A stretch of DNA of 64,000 nucleotides from Phenylobacterium kunshanense (GCF_003254525.1 NZ_QFYS01000002.1:434001-498000), one strand, 5' to 3'. Shown: positions 51,378 through 60,626, counted from the first letter of the stretch. The notes: a model not told the origin generated them from the letters alone. Numbers and translations are program-made.

Positions 51378-53528
51378 ATGGACATTTCGAGCAACCTTTT
51401 CGTCGACGACCTGCTGCACGGCTTCGTCGAGCAGGAGCTTCTGCCGGGCACGGGCGTGGAGCCCGCGGCGTTCTGGGCGGCGCTGGAGACGGTGCTGGCC
51501 GACTTCACCCCGCGCAACGCCGAGCTCCTGAAGGTGCGCGACGACCTGCAGGCGAAGATCGACGCCTGGTGGGGCCAGCGGAAGGGCCAGCCCTATGACG
51601 TGGCCGCCGCCACCGCCTTCCTGCGCGAGATCGGCTACCTGCTGCCTGAGCCGGCGGACTTCACCATCGGCACGGCGAACGTCGACCCCGAGATCGCCAA
51701 GCTGGCCGGCCCGCAGCTCGTGGTGCCGGTGTCCAACGGCCGCTATGCCCTGAACGCCGCCAACGCGCGGTGGGGCAGCCTTTACGACGCGCTCTACGGC
51801 ACCGACGCCCTGGAGCCGCCGACCGGGACCAAGGGATATGACCCGGCGCGGGGCGCCAAGGTGATCGCCTATGCCCGCGCGTTCCTGGATCGCGCCGCGC
51901 CGCTGGCCGGCGCCTCGCACGCCGACGCGACCCTCTACGCCATCGAAGGCGACGCCCTTTCCGTTACGCTCAAGTCCGGCGGCAAGGCCGGGCTGGCCGA
52001 TCCGGCCCAGCTCGCGGGCTGGCGCGGCGAGGCGGGCGCGCCGTCGGCGGTGCTGCTGAAGCACAACGGCCTGCACCTGGAGATCCTGGTCGACCGGACG
52101 CACAACGTCGGCAAGGACGATGCGGCCGGCGTGGCCGACGTGATCGTCGAGTCGGCCCTGACCACCATCCAGGACTGCGAGGACTCGGTCGCCGCCGTCG
52201 ACGCCGAGGACAAGGTCGGCGTCTATCGCAACTGGCTGGGCCTGATGAAGGGCGACCTGGCGGTCGACTTCCAGAAGGGCGGCCGCAGCGAGACCCGCCG
52301 TCTGGAACCCGATCGGACCTACACCGGGGTGGACGGCAAGCCGCTGACCCTGCCGGGCCGCTCGCTGATGCTGGTCCGCAACGTGGGCCACCACATGCTC
52401 ACCGACATGGTCCGCCTGGGCGGCCAGCCGGTGTACGAGACCGCGGTCGACGCGCTGGTCACCGCCGCCGCCGCCCTGCACGACCTGAAGGGCGCGCGCC
52501 GCAACAGCCCCGCCGGCTCGATGTACGTGGTGAAGCCGAAGATGCACGGGCCGGACGAGGTGGCGCTGGCGGTCCGCCTGTTCGACCTGGTCGAGGACGC
52601 GCTGGGCATGGCGCGCAACACCATGAAGATGGGGATCATGGACGAGGAGCGCCGCACCAGCGCCAACCTCAAGGCCTGCATCTTCGCGGCGAAGGACCGG
52701 GTGGTGTTCATCAACACCGGCTTCCTCGACCGCACGGGCGACGAGATCCACACGGCGATGGAAGCCGGCCCGGTGATGCGCAAGGACGCCATCAAGGCCG
52801 AGCCGTGGCTGGCCGCCTACGAGAAGCGCAACGTGGAGATCGGCCTCGCCGCCGGCTTCCCCGGCCGGGCGCAGATCGGCAAGGGCATGTGGGCCGCGCC
52901 CGACATGATGAAGGACATGCTGAACGCCAAGATCGGCCACCCGCGGGCCGGCGCCAGCACCGCCTGGACCCCCTCGCCGACGGCCGCGACGCTGCACGCC
53001 CTGCACTACCACGAGGTGGACGTGCCCGGCCTGCAGGCCGAGATGGCGGCGGCCGCCAGCAAGACCGGCACGGACGCCCTGCTGACCCCGCCGCTGGCGA
53101 AGTCGAACTGGAGCCCCGAAGACGTGCAGCAGGAGCTGGACAACAACGCCCAGGGCATCCTCGGCTACGTCGTCCGCTGGATCGACCAGGGCGTCGGCTG
53201 CTCGAAGGTGCCCGACATCCACGACATCGGCCTGATGGAGGACCGCGCCACCCTGCGGATCTCCAGCCAGCACATGGCCAACTGGCTGCGCCACGGCGTC
53301 TGCACCGAGGCCCAGGTGCGCGAGACCTTCGCCCGCATGGCCAAGGTGGTCGACGGGCAGAACGCCGGCGATCCGCTCTACACGCCCATGGCCGGGAACG
53401 AGAGCCTGCCCGCCTATCAGGCGGCGCTGGACCTGGTGTTCAAGGGCCGCGAGCAGCCGAACGGCTACACCGAGCACATCCTCACCGCCCGCCGCCGCGA
53501 GCGGAAGGCGCAGCTCGCGAAGGCTTGA
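51378..53528 (+). CDS. glcB: Malate synthase G
   Basis: The 716-residue monomeric malate synthase condenses glyoxylate and acetyl-CoA to malate. Typical segments: [53 protein letters not shown] (Asp/Glu for Mg and the glyoxylate site), [49 protein letters not shown] and [14 protein letters not shown]. Length and domain order are those of form G. The ribosome site is weak (GGTTAGGGC). It works directly after AceA in the shunt. Confidence 0.97.
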   Translation: MDISSNLFVDDLLHGFVEQELLPGTGVEPAAFWAALETVLADFTPRNAELLKVRDDLQAKIDAWWGQRKGQPYDVAAATAFLREIGYLLPEPADFTIGTANVDPEIAKLAGPQLVVPVSNGRYALNAANARWGSLYDALYGTDALEPPTGTKGYDPARGAKVIAYARAFLDRAAPLAGASHADATLYAIEGDALSVTLKSGGKAGLADPAQLAGWRGEAGAPSAVLLKHNGLHLEILVDRTHNVGKDDAAGVADVIVESALTTIQDCEDSVAAVDAEDKVGVYRNWLGLMKGDLAVDFQKGGRSETRRLEPDRTYTGVDGKPLTLPGRSLMLVRNVGHHMLTDMVRLGGQPVYETAVDALVTAAAALHDLKGARRNSPAGSMYVVKPKMHGPDEVALAVRLFDLVEDALGMARNTMKMGIMDEERRTSANLKACIFAAKDRVVFINTGFLDRTGDEIHTAMEAGPVMRKDAIKAEPWLAAYEKRNVEIGLAAGFPGRAQIGKGMWAAPDMMKDMLNAKIGHPRAGASTAWTPSPTAATLHALHYHEVDVPGLQAEMAAAASKTGTDALLTPPLAKSNWSPEDVQQELDNNAQGILGYVVRWIDQGVGCSKVPDIHDIGLMEDRATLRISSQHMANWLRHGVCTEAQVRETFARMAKVVDGQNAGDPLYTPMAGNESLPAYQAALDLVFKGREQPNGYTEHILTARRRERKAQLAKA

Positions 53529-53532
53529 GGGC

Positions 53533-54300
53533 TCAGGCCTCCGCGACCACGAGGTCGCGGTAGGCCCGCCAGCTCGCCAGGCCCAGCCAGGGGAAGACCA
53601 CGATCAGGGCGAGGAAGCCCGTCGCCGCGCTGCCCAGGGTGAGCGCGGCGATGATCGCGGCCCAGATCAGCATGGGGACGACGTTGTCGTGGACGGCGCG
53701 GACGCTGGTGGCCGCGGCCTCGAAGAAGCCCCGGCGCGGGTCCAGCAGCATGGGCGCGGTGAGGACCACGATGCCGTAGGTGAGGAACGCCATCACCCCG
53801 CCGACCAGCGTGCCCGTCACCAGCATGCGGTGGCCTTCCGGCGTCTCCAGGGCGAAGCGGACGAAGGACTCGACGGTGCGGTGGATCTGGTAGGTCGACA
53901 GGCCGTAGACGATCTGGGCGGCCTGGATCCAGATGCCGAAGATCACGAACAGCAAGAGGCCGAGATAGGCCAGGTCCTGGCGCAGCGTGCCCGGCGGCAG
54001 GAAGGTGGTCCGCAGGGAAGGCCGCTCCCCGGCGTCGAGCCGGCGGCCCGTCTCATAGTTGCCCATGGCGAGCACGGGGGCGACGAAGACGAAGCCGAAG
54101 GTGAGGGTCAGGGCCCAGACCGCGAGGTTCGAGGCGACGAGGGCCCCTGCGACGCCGGCGCAGACCGCCGCCACCACCAGGCCGAACGGCAGCGAGACCT
54201 GCCAGGACCGCCACAGCGCACCCCAGCCCCAGGCCAGCCATCTCAGCGGCGCGGTCGGTCCGATCCGCCGCACCGCTGGCAACCTCGATCCGGCCGCCAT
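53533..54300 (-). CDS. DUF2189 family membrane protein
   Basis: The 255-residue protein has about six hydrophobic helices (for example VAAVCAGVAGALVASNLAVWALTLTFGFVFVAPVLAMGNYETGRR, and LTYGIVVLTAPMLLDPRRGFFEAAATSVRAVHDN). It matches the DUF2189 family (Yip1-like fold) of proteobacteria, whose function is unknown. Convergent with glcB, 4 bases between stops. Confidence 0.82.
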   Translation of the reverse strand: MAAGSRLPAVRRIGPTAPLRWLAWGWGALWRSWQVSLPFGLVVAAVCAGVAGALVASNLAVWALTLTFGFVFVAPVLAMGNYETGRRLDAGERPSLRTTFLPPGTLRQDLAYLGLLLFVIFGIWIQAAQIVYGLSTYQIHRTVESFVRFALETPEGHRMLVTGTLVGGVMAFLTYGIVVLTAPMLLDPRRGFFEAAATSVRAVHDNVVPMLIWAAIIAALTLGSAATGFLALIVVFPWLGLASWRAYRDLVVAEA

Positions 54301-54403
54301 GCCTTACCCTCCCCGCCGCGCCGTCGTTGCAGCGCCGCACGGCGAAGCTGCGGTCGCAAATTGGGGGCGCGCCTTGAGCGGCGTCAATGCGCGGCGGGCC
54401 GCT

Positions 54404-55210
54404 TCAGGCCGCGGCGCCCGCGCCGTCCATCCAGGCGTAGGCCGAGTGGTTGTGGATCGACTCGAAGTTCTCCGAGGACACCTCGTAGCGCCGGACCCGG
54501 GGGTCGTCGGCCAGCCGGGCGGCCACGTCGCGCACCAGGTCCTCGACGAACTTCGGGTTCTCGTAGGCGCGCTCGGTGACGAACTTCTCGTCGGCCCGCT
54601 TCAGGAGGCCCCAGAGCTCGCACGAGGCCGCGTTCTCGGCGATGCGGATCAGGTCGTCCGGGAGCATCCGCACACCGTCGGCGAGGGTCGCGGCGATGGT
54701 GATGTGGCTGCGCTGGTTGTGCGCGCCGTAGCGGGAGATGGTCTTCGAGCAGGGGCAGAGGCTGGTGACCGGCGCGGTGATGGAGAGCGTGACCGTCGTG
54801 CGCCCCGACACGTGCTCGGCGCGGAGCGCCATGCGGTAGTCCATCAGGCTGGGGATGCCCGAGACCGGCGCCTGCTTGGTGAGGAAGACGGGCGCGGCGA
54901 TCGAGAGATAGCCGCCGTCCGCCTCCAGCAGGGTCAGCATGTCGGACATGAGGGCGGACACGCCCACCGTATCCAGCGGATGCCGCACGTCCTGCAGCAG
55001 CGCGACGAACCGCGACATGTGGGTGCCCTTCTGCTCGGCGGGCAGGGCCACGTACATCTCCACCTCGGCCACGGTCGGGCAGGGCCCCTGCTCGGTCAGC
55101 AGGGTCACGGGGTGGGTGACGCCCCGCACGCCGACCCGCTGGATCGGCTGGCCGCGCCGGTCGGGACTGGCCTGGACGTCGGGGAGTTCGGTGGGTGTAA
55201 AGGCGTTCAT
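54404..55210 (-). CDS. folE2: GTP cyclohydrolase I, FolE2 type
   Basis: The 268-residue T-fold enzyme converts GTP to 7,8-dihydroneopterin triphosphate, the first step of tetrahydrofolate synthesis. FolE2 (COG1469) is metal-flexible and unrelated in sequence to FolE1, often expressed when zinc is limiting or under specific regulation. Seen here: TPTELPDVQASPDRRGQPIQRVGVRG, MALRAEHVSGRTTVTLSITAPVTSLCPCSKTISRYGAHNQRSHIT (the conserved Cys in SLCPCSK) and IHNHSAYAW. Divergent from the LitR/CarH-type gene across 64 bases that contain two identical-type palindromes. Confidence 0.93.
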   Translation of the reverse strand: MNAFTPTELPDVQASPDRRGQPIQRVGVRGVTHPVTLLTEQGPCPTVAEVEMYVALPAEQKGTHMSRFVALLQDVRHPLDTVGVSALMSDMLTLLEADGGYLSIAAPVFLTKQAPVSGIPSLMDYRMALRAEHVSGRTTVTLSITAPVTSLCPCSKTISRYGAHNQRSHITIAATLADGVRMLPDDLIRIAENAASCELWGLLKRADEKFVTERAYENPKFVEDLVRDVAARLADDPRVRRYEVSSENFESIHNHSAYAWMDGAGAAA

Positions 55211-55229
55211 GGCGGGGGTCCTGGGCGTC

Positions 55230-55242
55230 TTGTCCTGGACAA
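55230..55242. promoter_or_regulatory. LitR/CarH-type operator palindrome 1 (folE2 side)
   Basis: TTGTCCTGGACAA, a perfect 6-bp palindrome around one base, starting 20 bases upstream of the folE2 ATG. It is one of three copies of TTGTCC(T/A)GGACAA within 460 bases. Confidence 0.75.
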
Positions 55243-55262
55243 AAGACCCCATCCGTGGCAGT

Positions 55263-55275
55263 TTGTCCAGGACAA
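55263..55275. promoter_or_regulatory. LitR/CarH-type operator palindrome 2 (overlapping regulator start)
   Basis: TTGTCCAGGACAA, perfect palindrome whose last A is the first base of the ATG start codon of the regulator. Its centre lies 33 bases (about three helical turns) from that of copy 1. Confidence 0.75.
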
Positions 55276-56207
55276 TGAGCATGACCTTTTCCTCCCCGGG
55301 CGCTGGCCCCCTGACGATCGGAGAAGCGGAGCGCCACAGCGGCGTGCCGAAGGAGACCTTGCGCGTCTGGGAGCGGCGCTACGGCTTCCCGGCGCCGACC
55401 CGCGATGCGGCCGGCGACCGGCTCTACACGGTGGCGGACGTCGAGAAGCTGAAGCGTATGAAGGCGCTGATCGATGCGGGCGAGCGCCCGGCGCAGCTTG
55501 CCGGCCTCGGCATCGACGAACTGGCGGCCCGGGCGCCGAAGCCTGCGCCGGCGAACGATGCGGTGGGCGAGTGGGTGGAGGCGGCTCTCGACCGCCTGCG
55601 CCGGCATGACGTGGACGGGCTGCGGGACCTGCTGCAGGCCGGCATCTACGCCCGGGGCCTGGAGCGCTTTGTCCAGGACAATGTCGCCGCCCTGACCCGC
55701 GCGGTGGGGGAGGCCTGGGTCGGCGGCCGTCTGCAGGTCTATGAGGAGCACCTGTTCACCGAGCAGCTGGTGCGGGTGCTGCGCGGCGCGCTCGACGGCC
55801 TGCCGCGCCCGCCCGCGGCCCGGCCGCGGGTGCTGCTGACCACCGCGCCGGGGGAGCCGCATGCCCTGGGTCTGCTGATGGCCGAATGCCTGCTGACCCT
55901 CGGCGGCGCGCGCTGCCTGTCGCTGGGGCCCGAGACGCCGCCCGAGCAGATCGCCGGCGCCGCGGCGGCTCACGACGCCGACGTCGTGGCGCTCTCTTTC
56001 TCCGGCATGTTCGGCGAGGCGGCGGCGCGGGCCTTCGCGCGCGACCTGCGCGGCCAGCTTCCCGCAACGACCGAGCTCTGGGCGGGAGGCGCCTGTGCGG
56101 GCCTCGCCGACCTCGCGCAAGACGGCGTCCGCCCGCTCGTGAACCTCGCCGACATCCCCGAAGCCCTGGCCGGCTGGCGCTTCGCCGCCGCCCGGAAGGA
56201 GCGCTGA
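55275..56207 (+). CDS. litR: MerR-family B12-dependent photoreceptor/regulator (LitR/CarH type)
   Basis: The 310-residue protein has an N-terminal MerR HTH (LTIGEAERHSGVPKETLRVWERRYGFPAPTRDAAGDRLYTVADVEKLK) and a C-terminal cobalamin-binding domain. Both AdoB12 signatures are intact: W148-x9-E158-H159 (WVGGRLQVYEEH) and ExHxxG at 194-199 (EPHALG). In CarH/LitR these residues hold adenosylcobalamin, and light breaks the tetramer and frees DNA. An ATG 6 bases further in is the alternative start. Two palindromes flank its promoter and a third lies inside the gene. SOUL gene starts 2 bases after its stop. Confidence 0.9.
   Translation: MSMTFSSPGAGPLTIGEAERHSGVPKETLRVWERRYGFPAPTRDAAGDRLYTVADVEKLKRMKALIDAGERPAQLAGLGIDELAARAPKPAPANDAVGEWVEAALDRLRRHDVDGLRDLLQAGIYARGLERFVQDNVAALTRAVGEAWVGGRLQVYEEHLFTEQLVRVLRGALDGLPRPPAARPRVLLTTAPGEPHALGLLMAECLLTLGGARCLSLGPETPPEQIAGAAAAHDADVVALSFSGMFGEAAARAFARDLRGQLPATTELWAGGACAGLADLAQDGVRPLVNLADIPEALAGWRFAAARKER
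55669..55681. promoter_or_regulatory. LitR/CarH-type operator palindrome 3, inside the regulator gene
   Basis: TTGTCCAGGACAA identical to copy 2, within the codons for RFVQDNV of the regulator. Chance reuse of a 13-bp perfect match is unlikely; it may act as an auxiliary operator. Confidence 0.6.
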
Positions 56208-56209
56208 CC

Positions 56210-56857
56210 ATGCTGCAGACCGTCGTCCTCGGGCTGGCCGCCGCCGCGGCCGTGCTGACCTTCGCGCCCGGGGCCTCGCGCGCCTCGGTCGAGGAGCCGA
56301 GCTACAGGGTGCTGGCCAGGACCGGCGGTGTGGAACTGCGCGAATATCCGGCCCTGATCGCCGCGGAAACCATGGTGGAGGGCGACGAGGCCACCGCCCG
56401 CAACCGCGGCTTCCGGCGCATCGCGGACTACATCTTCGGCGGCAACCAGAGCCGCAAGTCCGTGGCGATGACCGCGCCCGTGGCGCAGTCGCCGGTCCCG
56501 GGCAAGCCCGCGTCGGAGAAGATCGCCATGACCGCGCCGGTGGCGCAGGAGCCGGTGGCGGGCGGCTGGCGGGTGCAGTTCTTCATGCCGGCGTCCTATG
56601 AGATGGACACCCTGCCGCGCCCGAACAGTCCGGACGTCGTGCTGCGGCGCCTGCCGGCGCAGCGCTATGCGGTGCTGCGCTTCAGCGGATCGAGCCGGCC
56701 CGCCCGTATGGCCGAGCGCCAGGCCGAGCTGCTCGCGGCGGCCGGCAAGCAGGGCTGGCAGGCCACGGGCGAGCCGGTCTACTGGTTCTACGACCCGCCG
56801 TGGACCCCGACGCCGATGCGCCGCAACGAGGTGGCGATCCCCGTCGCGGCGCCGTAA
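56210..56857 (+). CDS. SOUL haem-binding family protein, exported
   Basis: The 215-residue protein has a signal peptide (about 1-25) and a SOUL domain: EEPSYRVLARTGGVELREYPALIAAETMVEGDEATARNRGFRRIADYIFGGNQ, SVAMTAPVAQS, KIAMTAPVAQE, FFMPASYEMDTLPRPNSPDV and FYDPPWTPTPMRRNEVAI. SOUL proteins bind haem or related tetrapyrroles. It is co-translated with the LitR/CarH-type regulator and probably light-regulated. Confidence 0.92.
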   Translation: MLQTVVLGLAAAAAVLTFAPGASRASVEEPSYRVLARTGGVELREYPALIAAETMVEGDEATARNRGFRRIADYIFGGNQSRKSVAMTAPVAQSPVPGKPASEKIAMTAPVAQEPVAGGWRVQFFMPASYEMDTLPRPNSPDVVLRRLPAQRYAVLRFSGSSRPARMAERQAELLAAAGKQGWQATGEPVYWFYDPPWTPTPMRRNEVAIPVAAP

Positions 56858-56864
56858 CGCCCGG

Positions 56865-57218
56865 CTACTTTCGCAGCCAGCCGCCGCCGTTGGGCTTGTA
56901 GTATTCGCCGGGCTTCAGCCTGGCCTGGACGACCGTCGAGTAGGCCGAGGCGCCGGCGGCTTCCACCGAGACGCCGTTCTTGGCGGCGGCCTGGCGGTAG
57001 AGGGCGAGGCGGCCCTCGTTGATCTCCTCGACGGCGGCCTTGAGCGCCGGGTCGCTAGAGGGCTTCACGAAGCCGAGGAGGCCGTCGCCCTGTTCGCCGA
57101 CGATGCCTTGGGCCTTGGCGGCGTCGACCGCCGACTTGGCGTCCATGGCGTAGGCGGCCGCGGCCGGGACCGCGAGGGCGGCCAGGACGGCGGCGGCGAT
57201 GCTCAGTTGCTTGTTCAT
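56865..57218 (-). CDS. ydbL: YdbL/DUF1318 family periplasmic protein
   Basis: The 117-residue protein has a signal peptide (MNKQLSIAAAVLAALAVPAAAAYA) and a DUF1318 domain (AKAQGIVGEQGDGLLGFV...AAVEEINEGRLALYRQAAAKNGVSVEAAGASA). In E. coli ydbL is the last gene of ydbH-ynbE-ydbL, the same order as here. YdbL is thought to help regulate the YdbH-YnbE bridge. Ends the three-gene cluster. Confidence 0.88.
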   Translation of the reverse strand: MNKQLSIAAAVLAALAVPAAAAYAMDAKSAVDAAKAQGIVGEQGDGLLGFVKPSSDPALKAAVEEINEGRLALYRQAAAKNGVSVEAAGASAYSTVVQARLKPGEYYKPNGGGWLRK

Positions 57219-57236
57219 GTCTCTCGTCCTCTCCCC

Positions 57237-57413
57237 TTAGAAGAGGTTGGGGTTCTTCTGGATCAAGGCCTTGACGTCCTCGTCCAGCTGCAGCCGGACG
57301 TTGGCGTCCAGCTTGGCGTAGATGTTGATGGGCGCAACCTCGACCCGGACGGTCGGGGCGCAGGCGGCGAGGCCGCTGGCGGCGGCCAATGCGGCGATCA
57401 GGGCGGCCCTCAT
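57237..57413 (-). CDS. ynbE: YnbE-like outer-membrane lipoprotein
   Basis: The 58-residue lipoprotein has a signal (MRAALIAALAAASGLAA) with the lipobox Cys in AACAPT, and the YnbE motif VRVEVAPINIYAKLDANVRLQLDEDVKALIQKNP. In E. coli it multimerises as a beta-strand extension that links YdbH to the outer membrane. A start 42 bases upstream would overlap the ydbH stop and lacks a signal peptide. Confidence 0.88.
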   Translation of the reverse strand: MRAALIAALAAASGLAACAPTVRVEVAPINIYAKLDANVRLQLDEDVKALIQKNPNLF

Positions 57414-57451
57414 GGTGCGGTCTTCCTCATCATGGCTCCTTGAATGAATGG

Positions 57452-60427
57452 TCACGGCTGAACCGGAGCTGAATTCCTGGCCTTCTGATATTCGGCGTAG
57501 TCGGCCAGCAGGTCATCCAGGTTCAGCGTCGTGTCGAGGGTGAGATTGACGCCCGTGCCCGACGGCAGCGGCAGCTTGCGGCCCAGGAACCTGCGCTGGA
57601 TCAGGTCCATGAGCGTCAGGCGGATGCGCTGCTTCTGCGGCGGGTCGTGGCGGCCGATGATGTGGAACAGCACGCCCAGGCGGCCGTCGTCGCGGCTGGA
57701 GATGGTGGCGGCCAGCTTGTCGAAGGCCAGGTTCTCCATGGCCTGGTAGGCGAAGTCGGTGAAGGTGTCGTTGGGCGCGGGCGCCGCCTCGACGGGAGTC
57801 TTGATTTCGCCCTCGGCCTGGACGCCGGTCAGGGCGGTCCGGTTGATCGAGATGCGGCCCGGCTGGATGGCCTTGAGCTCGCCGCCGGTGATGCGGATGC
57901 GCGTGCCGTTGGCCTCGAACGGGATCCGGCCGCTGACCTTCGCGTCGAACTCCACCTTGTCGCCGAACGGCGAGGCCTCGACGAGGTCGTGGAGCTGGAC
58001 CCCCTCGACGACGAGGACGCCGCGGCTGGGGGCGCCGGGGCTCAGGGGGATCTCCAGGGTCTCGAGGCGCACGCGGCCGCCGCCGACGTCGGCCTCGCTG
58101 CCCGCGACGCGGATCAGGTTGTCGGCGATCTCGAAGCGGGCGCGCAGGTGCTCGACGAGGACGATGGTCTCGACGGTCTCCACCGTCAGCTCCTGGCCTG
58201 GCGCGGTGGTGAGGGGCGCGAGGCTGGAGAAGACGGCGGTTCCGCTGAGGCCCTTGATCGGCCCGGCGGGGCTGGTGAAGTCGAGGCGCGGCACGGTCAG
58301 GGTCCCGCCGCTGGTGGCGCCGTCGGCGGTCCAGTCGAACCGGCCCTGGAAGCGCGCCGAGCCGACGGCGGGCGAGCCGAGGGCGCCGGCCATGGGCGAG
58401 ATCTGGTCGGGCTGCAGGCCGCCCTCGGCGAAGGCGAGCTCGGGCGTTTCGATGGCCACGCCGCCGCTACCTGCGGCGGTGTCGTGAGAGAGCCGCGCCG
58501 TGGCGATGGTCGGGCCGCCGGGCAGGCGGGCGGAGAGGTCGGCCTTGAGCACGCCGCCGGAGAGCGACGCGTCGCCGGACAGGCGCAGGGGGTTGAACCG
58601 CGGCTCGGCGGTGGTGTCGGAGAGCCGGACGGTGGAGACCTGGGCGCGGGCGGTCAGGCGCGCGCCGGCGCCCGAGGCGGTGATGGCCGCCGCGCCGCTG
58701 TCCGCGCGCACCTGGGCGAAGGGGATGGCCGCGGTGACGGCCTCGGCGCGTCCGGCGAGGCGCCAGGCGCCGTCGCGCATGGCGAACACCGGGCCGCCGG
58801 CGGGGCAGAGGCGGCCGGCCAGACTTTCGACGTCGTTCTCGCCCAACTCCAGCCGTTCGGCCTGGACGGCGATGCAGCGCTCGGCCGTGAAGCTCACGCC
58901 GGCCTCGCCGAAGCGCAGGCGGCCGGCGGCTTCGACCTGGCCGTCCTGGACGGGACCGGCGGAGAGGGCGGCGCGCACCGTCAGGTCGGCGAAGGGCGAG
59001 GGGCCGAGGTCGAGCCGGCGGACGGCGACGTCCACCTCCGGCAGGCCGCCGCCGGAGACGGTGAGGCGGGCGGGCGCGGCGAGGCTGGTCAGCCGCACCT
59101 CGCCGCCGCTGTCGGGCAGCAGGCGCAGCGGCGCGCCGAGGCTGGCCGGAAGGCCTGCGGGCCGGGCGGTGTCGAGCGCCAGGCGAACGTCGGGCGCGGA
59201 GATGCGGAAGGACCGGGCCGCGCGCTTGATGGCGGCGATGTCGGCGCTGTCGTCCGGCAGCGGGCGACCAAGGCCCGACCAGCGTCCGCGACCCTGGGCG
59301 GCCAGGCGGGCGTCCAGCCGGACGCCGGCGGGGCCCGCACGCAGGGGCCCGCCGCCGCGCACGTCGAGCTGCGGCAGGGCGAGGTCGCCGGCGACGATCC
59401 CGTCGGCCGTGGCGCGGGTGCGGAGGGTGGCGGTGACGAGGTCGCCGGCCTTGCGGTCCCAGCGCAGGTCGTCGGCGGCGACCGAGGCCTGGACGGCGCC
59501 GGACCGCGATTGTCCCAGGCTGGCTCCCTTGGCGGTGAGGTCGGCGCGGCCGGCGCCGGCGACCGCGAGCGTCGGGATCCAGCCGCTGGCCTGACCGTCG
59601 AAGGCGGCGGTGAGCCGCGCGTCGGCGAGGCGCTGGTCGCCCGCGGCGAGGCTTCCGGCGGTGAGCAGCGCCCGGATCGAGACCGCGCCGTCGCCGCGCC
59701 GCTTCTCCAGGTCGGGATAGGGCGCCTTGGCGTTCAGGCTGAAGCGCGCGTCCGAGAGGGTCGCGCCGGCCAGGGTCGCGCGCTCGGCGGGGGCGGACAG
59801 CGACAGGTCGATGCGGTCGCCGGTAGTGGCGGCCTTGAGGGTTCCCGCGCCCAGCGCCAGGTCGAACCCCTGCCCGCGCAGTCGCGCCGGGGCCGAGGTC
59901 GCGGCGAGGCTCCTCAGCCTGGCGTCCTCGACCAGGGCGTCGGCGGTGAGGCGGACCGGCCCATAGTCGGTGGCCAGATGGAGCATGCCGTCGTCGATGG
60001 CGACCCGCGGCTTGGCGGCGTCGGGCCGGGGCGGGCGGCGCAGGAATTCCTGCACCAGCGGGTCGAGCGCGCCCACGTGCAGGCCGTCGCGGCGGAGCTG
60101 GGCGCGCAGCACCGGCCTGCGAAGGGTGACCGACACGACGTCCAGGCCGGTCAGTCGCAGGCGGTAACGGACCTCCACCCGCTCGGCGGCGAAGTCGGGA
60201 TTGGCCGGATCGCCCACCCGGAGGCGGGCGACGAAGGTGGAGGGGCCGAACGCCTCGACCTGGGCTTCGGACGCGACGCCCTTGGATCTGAGCCACCCCG
60301 TCAGCGCCTCGCGCGCCAGCATGCGCCGGTTCAGCCAGGTGAGGGCGGCCAGCAGCACAAGGGCCACGCCGACGAGCGCCAGGATCAGGCGCAGCGGTCT
60401 GGTCTTCGGAGGCGTGGGGTCGGTCAA
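57452..60427 (-). CDS. ydbH: YdbH family AsmA-like intermembrane protein
   Basis: The 991-residue protein has one N-terminal membrane anchor (about 13-30) and a long periplasmic region of repeated beta-strands. The C-terminal YdbH domain contains FDAKVSGRIPFEANGTRIRITGGELKAIQPGRISINRTALTG and MENLAFDKLAATISSRDDGRLGVLFHIIGRHDPPQKQRIRLTLMDLIQ. In E. coli, YdbH with TamB and YhdP moves phospholipids to the outer membrane. The start is TTG with a weak ribosome site; earlier starts are not available in frame. Followed by ynbE and ydbL. Confidence 0.88.
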   Translation of the reverse strand: MTDPTPPKTRPLRLILALVGVALVLLAALTWLNRRMLAREALTGWLRSKGVASEAQVEAFGPSTFVARLRVGDPANPDFAAERVEVRYRLRLTGLDVVSVTLRRPVLRAQLRRDGLHVGALDPLVQEFLRRPPRPDAAKPRVAIDDGMLHLATDYGPVRLTADALVEDARLRSLAATSAPARLRGQGFDLALGAGTLKAATTGDRIDLSLSAPAERATLAGATLSDARFSLNAKAPYPDLEKRRGDGAVSIRALLTAGSLAAGDQRLADARLTAAFDGQASGWIPTLAVAGAGRADLTAKGASLGQSRSGAVQASVAADDLRWDRKAGDLVTATLRTRATADGIVAGDLALPQLDVRGGGPLRAGPAGVRLDARLAAQGRGRWSGLGRPLPDDSADIAAIKRAARSFRISAPDVRLALDTARPAGLPASLGAPLRLLPDSGGEVRLTSLAAPARLTVSGGGLPEVDVAVRRLDLGPSPFADLTVRAALSAGPVQDGQVEAAGRLRFGEAGVSFTAERCIAVQAERLELGENDVESLAGRLCPAGGPVFAMRDGAWRLAGRAEAVTAAIPFAQVRADSGAAAITASGAGARLTARAQVSTVRLSDTTAEPRFNPLRLSGDASLSGGVLKADLSARLPGGPTIATARLSHDTAAGSGGVAIETPELAFAEGGLQPDQISPMAGALGSPAVGSARFQGRFDWTADGATSGGTLTVPRLDFTSPAGPIKGLSGTAVFSSLAPLTTAPGQELTVETVETIVLVEHLRARFEIADNLIRVAGSEADVGGGRVRLETLEIPLSPGAPSRGVLVVEGVQLHDLVEASPFGDKVEFDAKVSGRIPFEANGTRIRITGGELKAIQPGRISINRTALTGVQAEGEIKTPVEAAPAPNDTFTDFAYQAMENLAFDKLAATISSRDDGRLGVLFHIIGRHDPPQKQRIRLTLMDLIQRRFLGRKLPLPSGTGVNLTLDTTLNLDDLLADYAEYQKARNSAPVQP

Positions 60428-60485
60428 GGCGGGGAAGGGCTCGCGGAAGCTTCGCCCTGTTTAGCGCACAATGCGGCCATTCGAT

Positions 60486-60518
60486 GCCAGCGTATTGGCG
60501 GCGCCAGCGTATTGGCGG
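60486..60518. repeat. Direct repeats upstream of ydbH
   Basis: Two copies of GCCAGCGTATTGGCGG (60486-60501 and 60503-60518) with a 17-bp period; each has GCCA/TGGC ends. An inverted AATACGCT lies at 60543-60550. It sits just upstream of the ydbH start (minus strand) and may be a regulator site. The 200-base gap holds nothing else recognised. Confidence 0.55.
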
Positions 60519-60626
60519 AGAGGGCGGGATCGGGCCCGGGCGAATACGCTAAGCCGCCTGCCGACTGCGAGAGACAGCCAGCCCCCCTCCACCCTCATCT
60601 ACGCAAGACTCAGGCCGCCGGACGCC

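Noticed and set aside
49629..53477. Long open frame antisense to aceA and glcB
   Set aside because: Same artefact of third-position GC; both sense genes are unambiguous.
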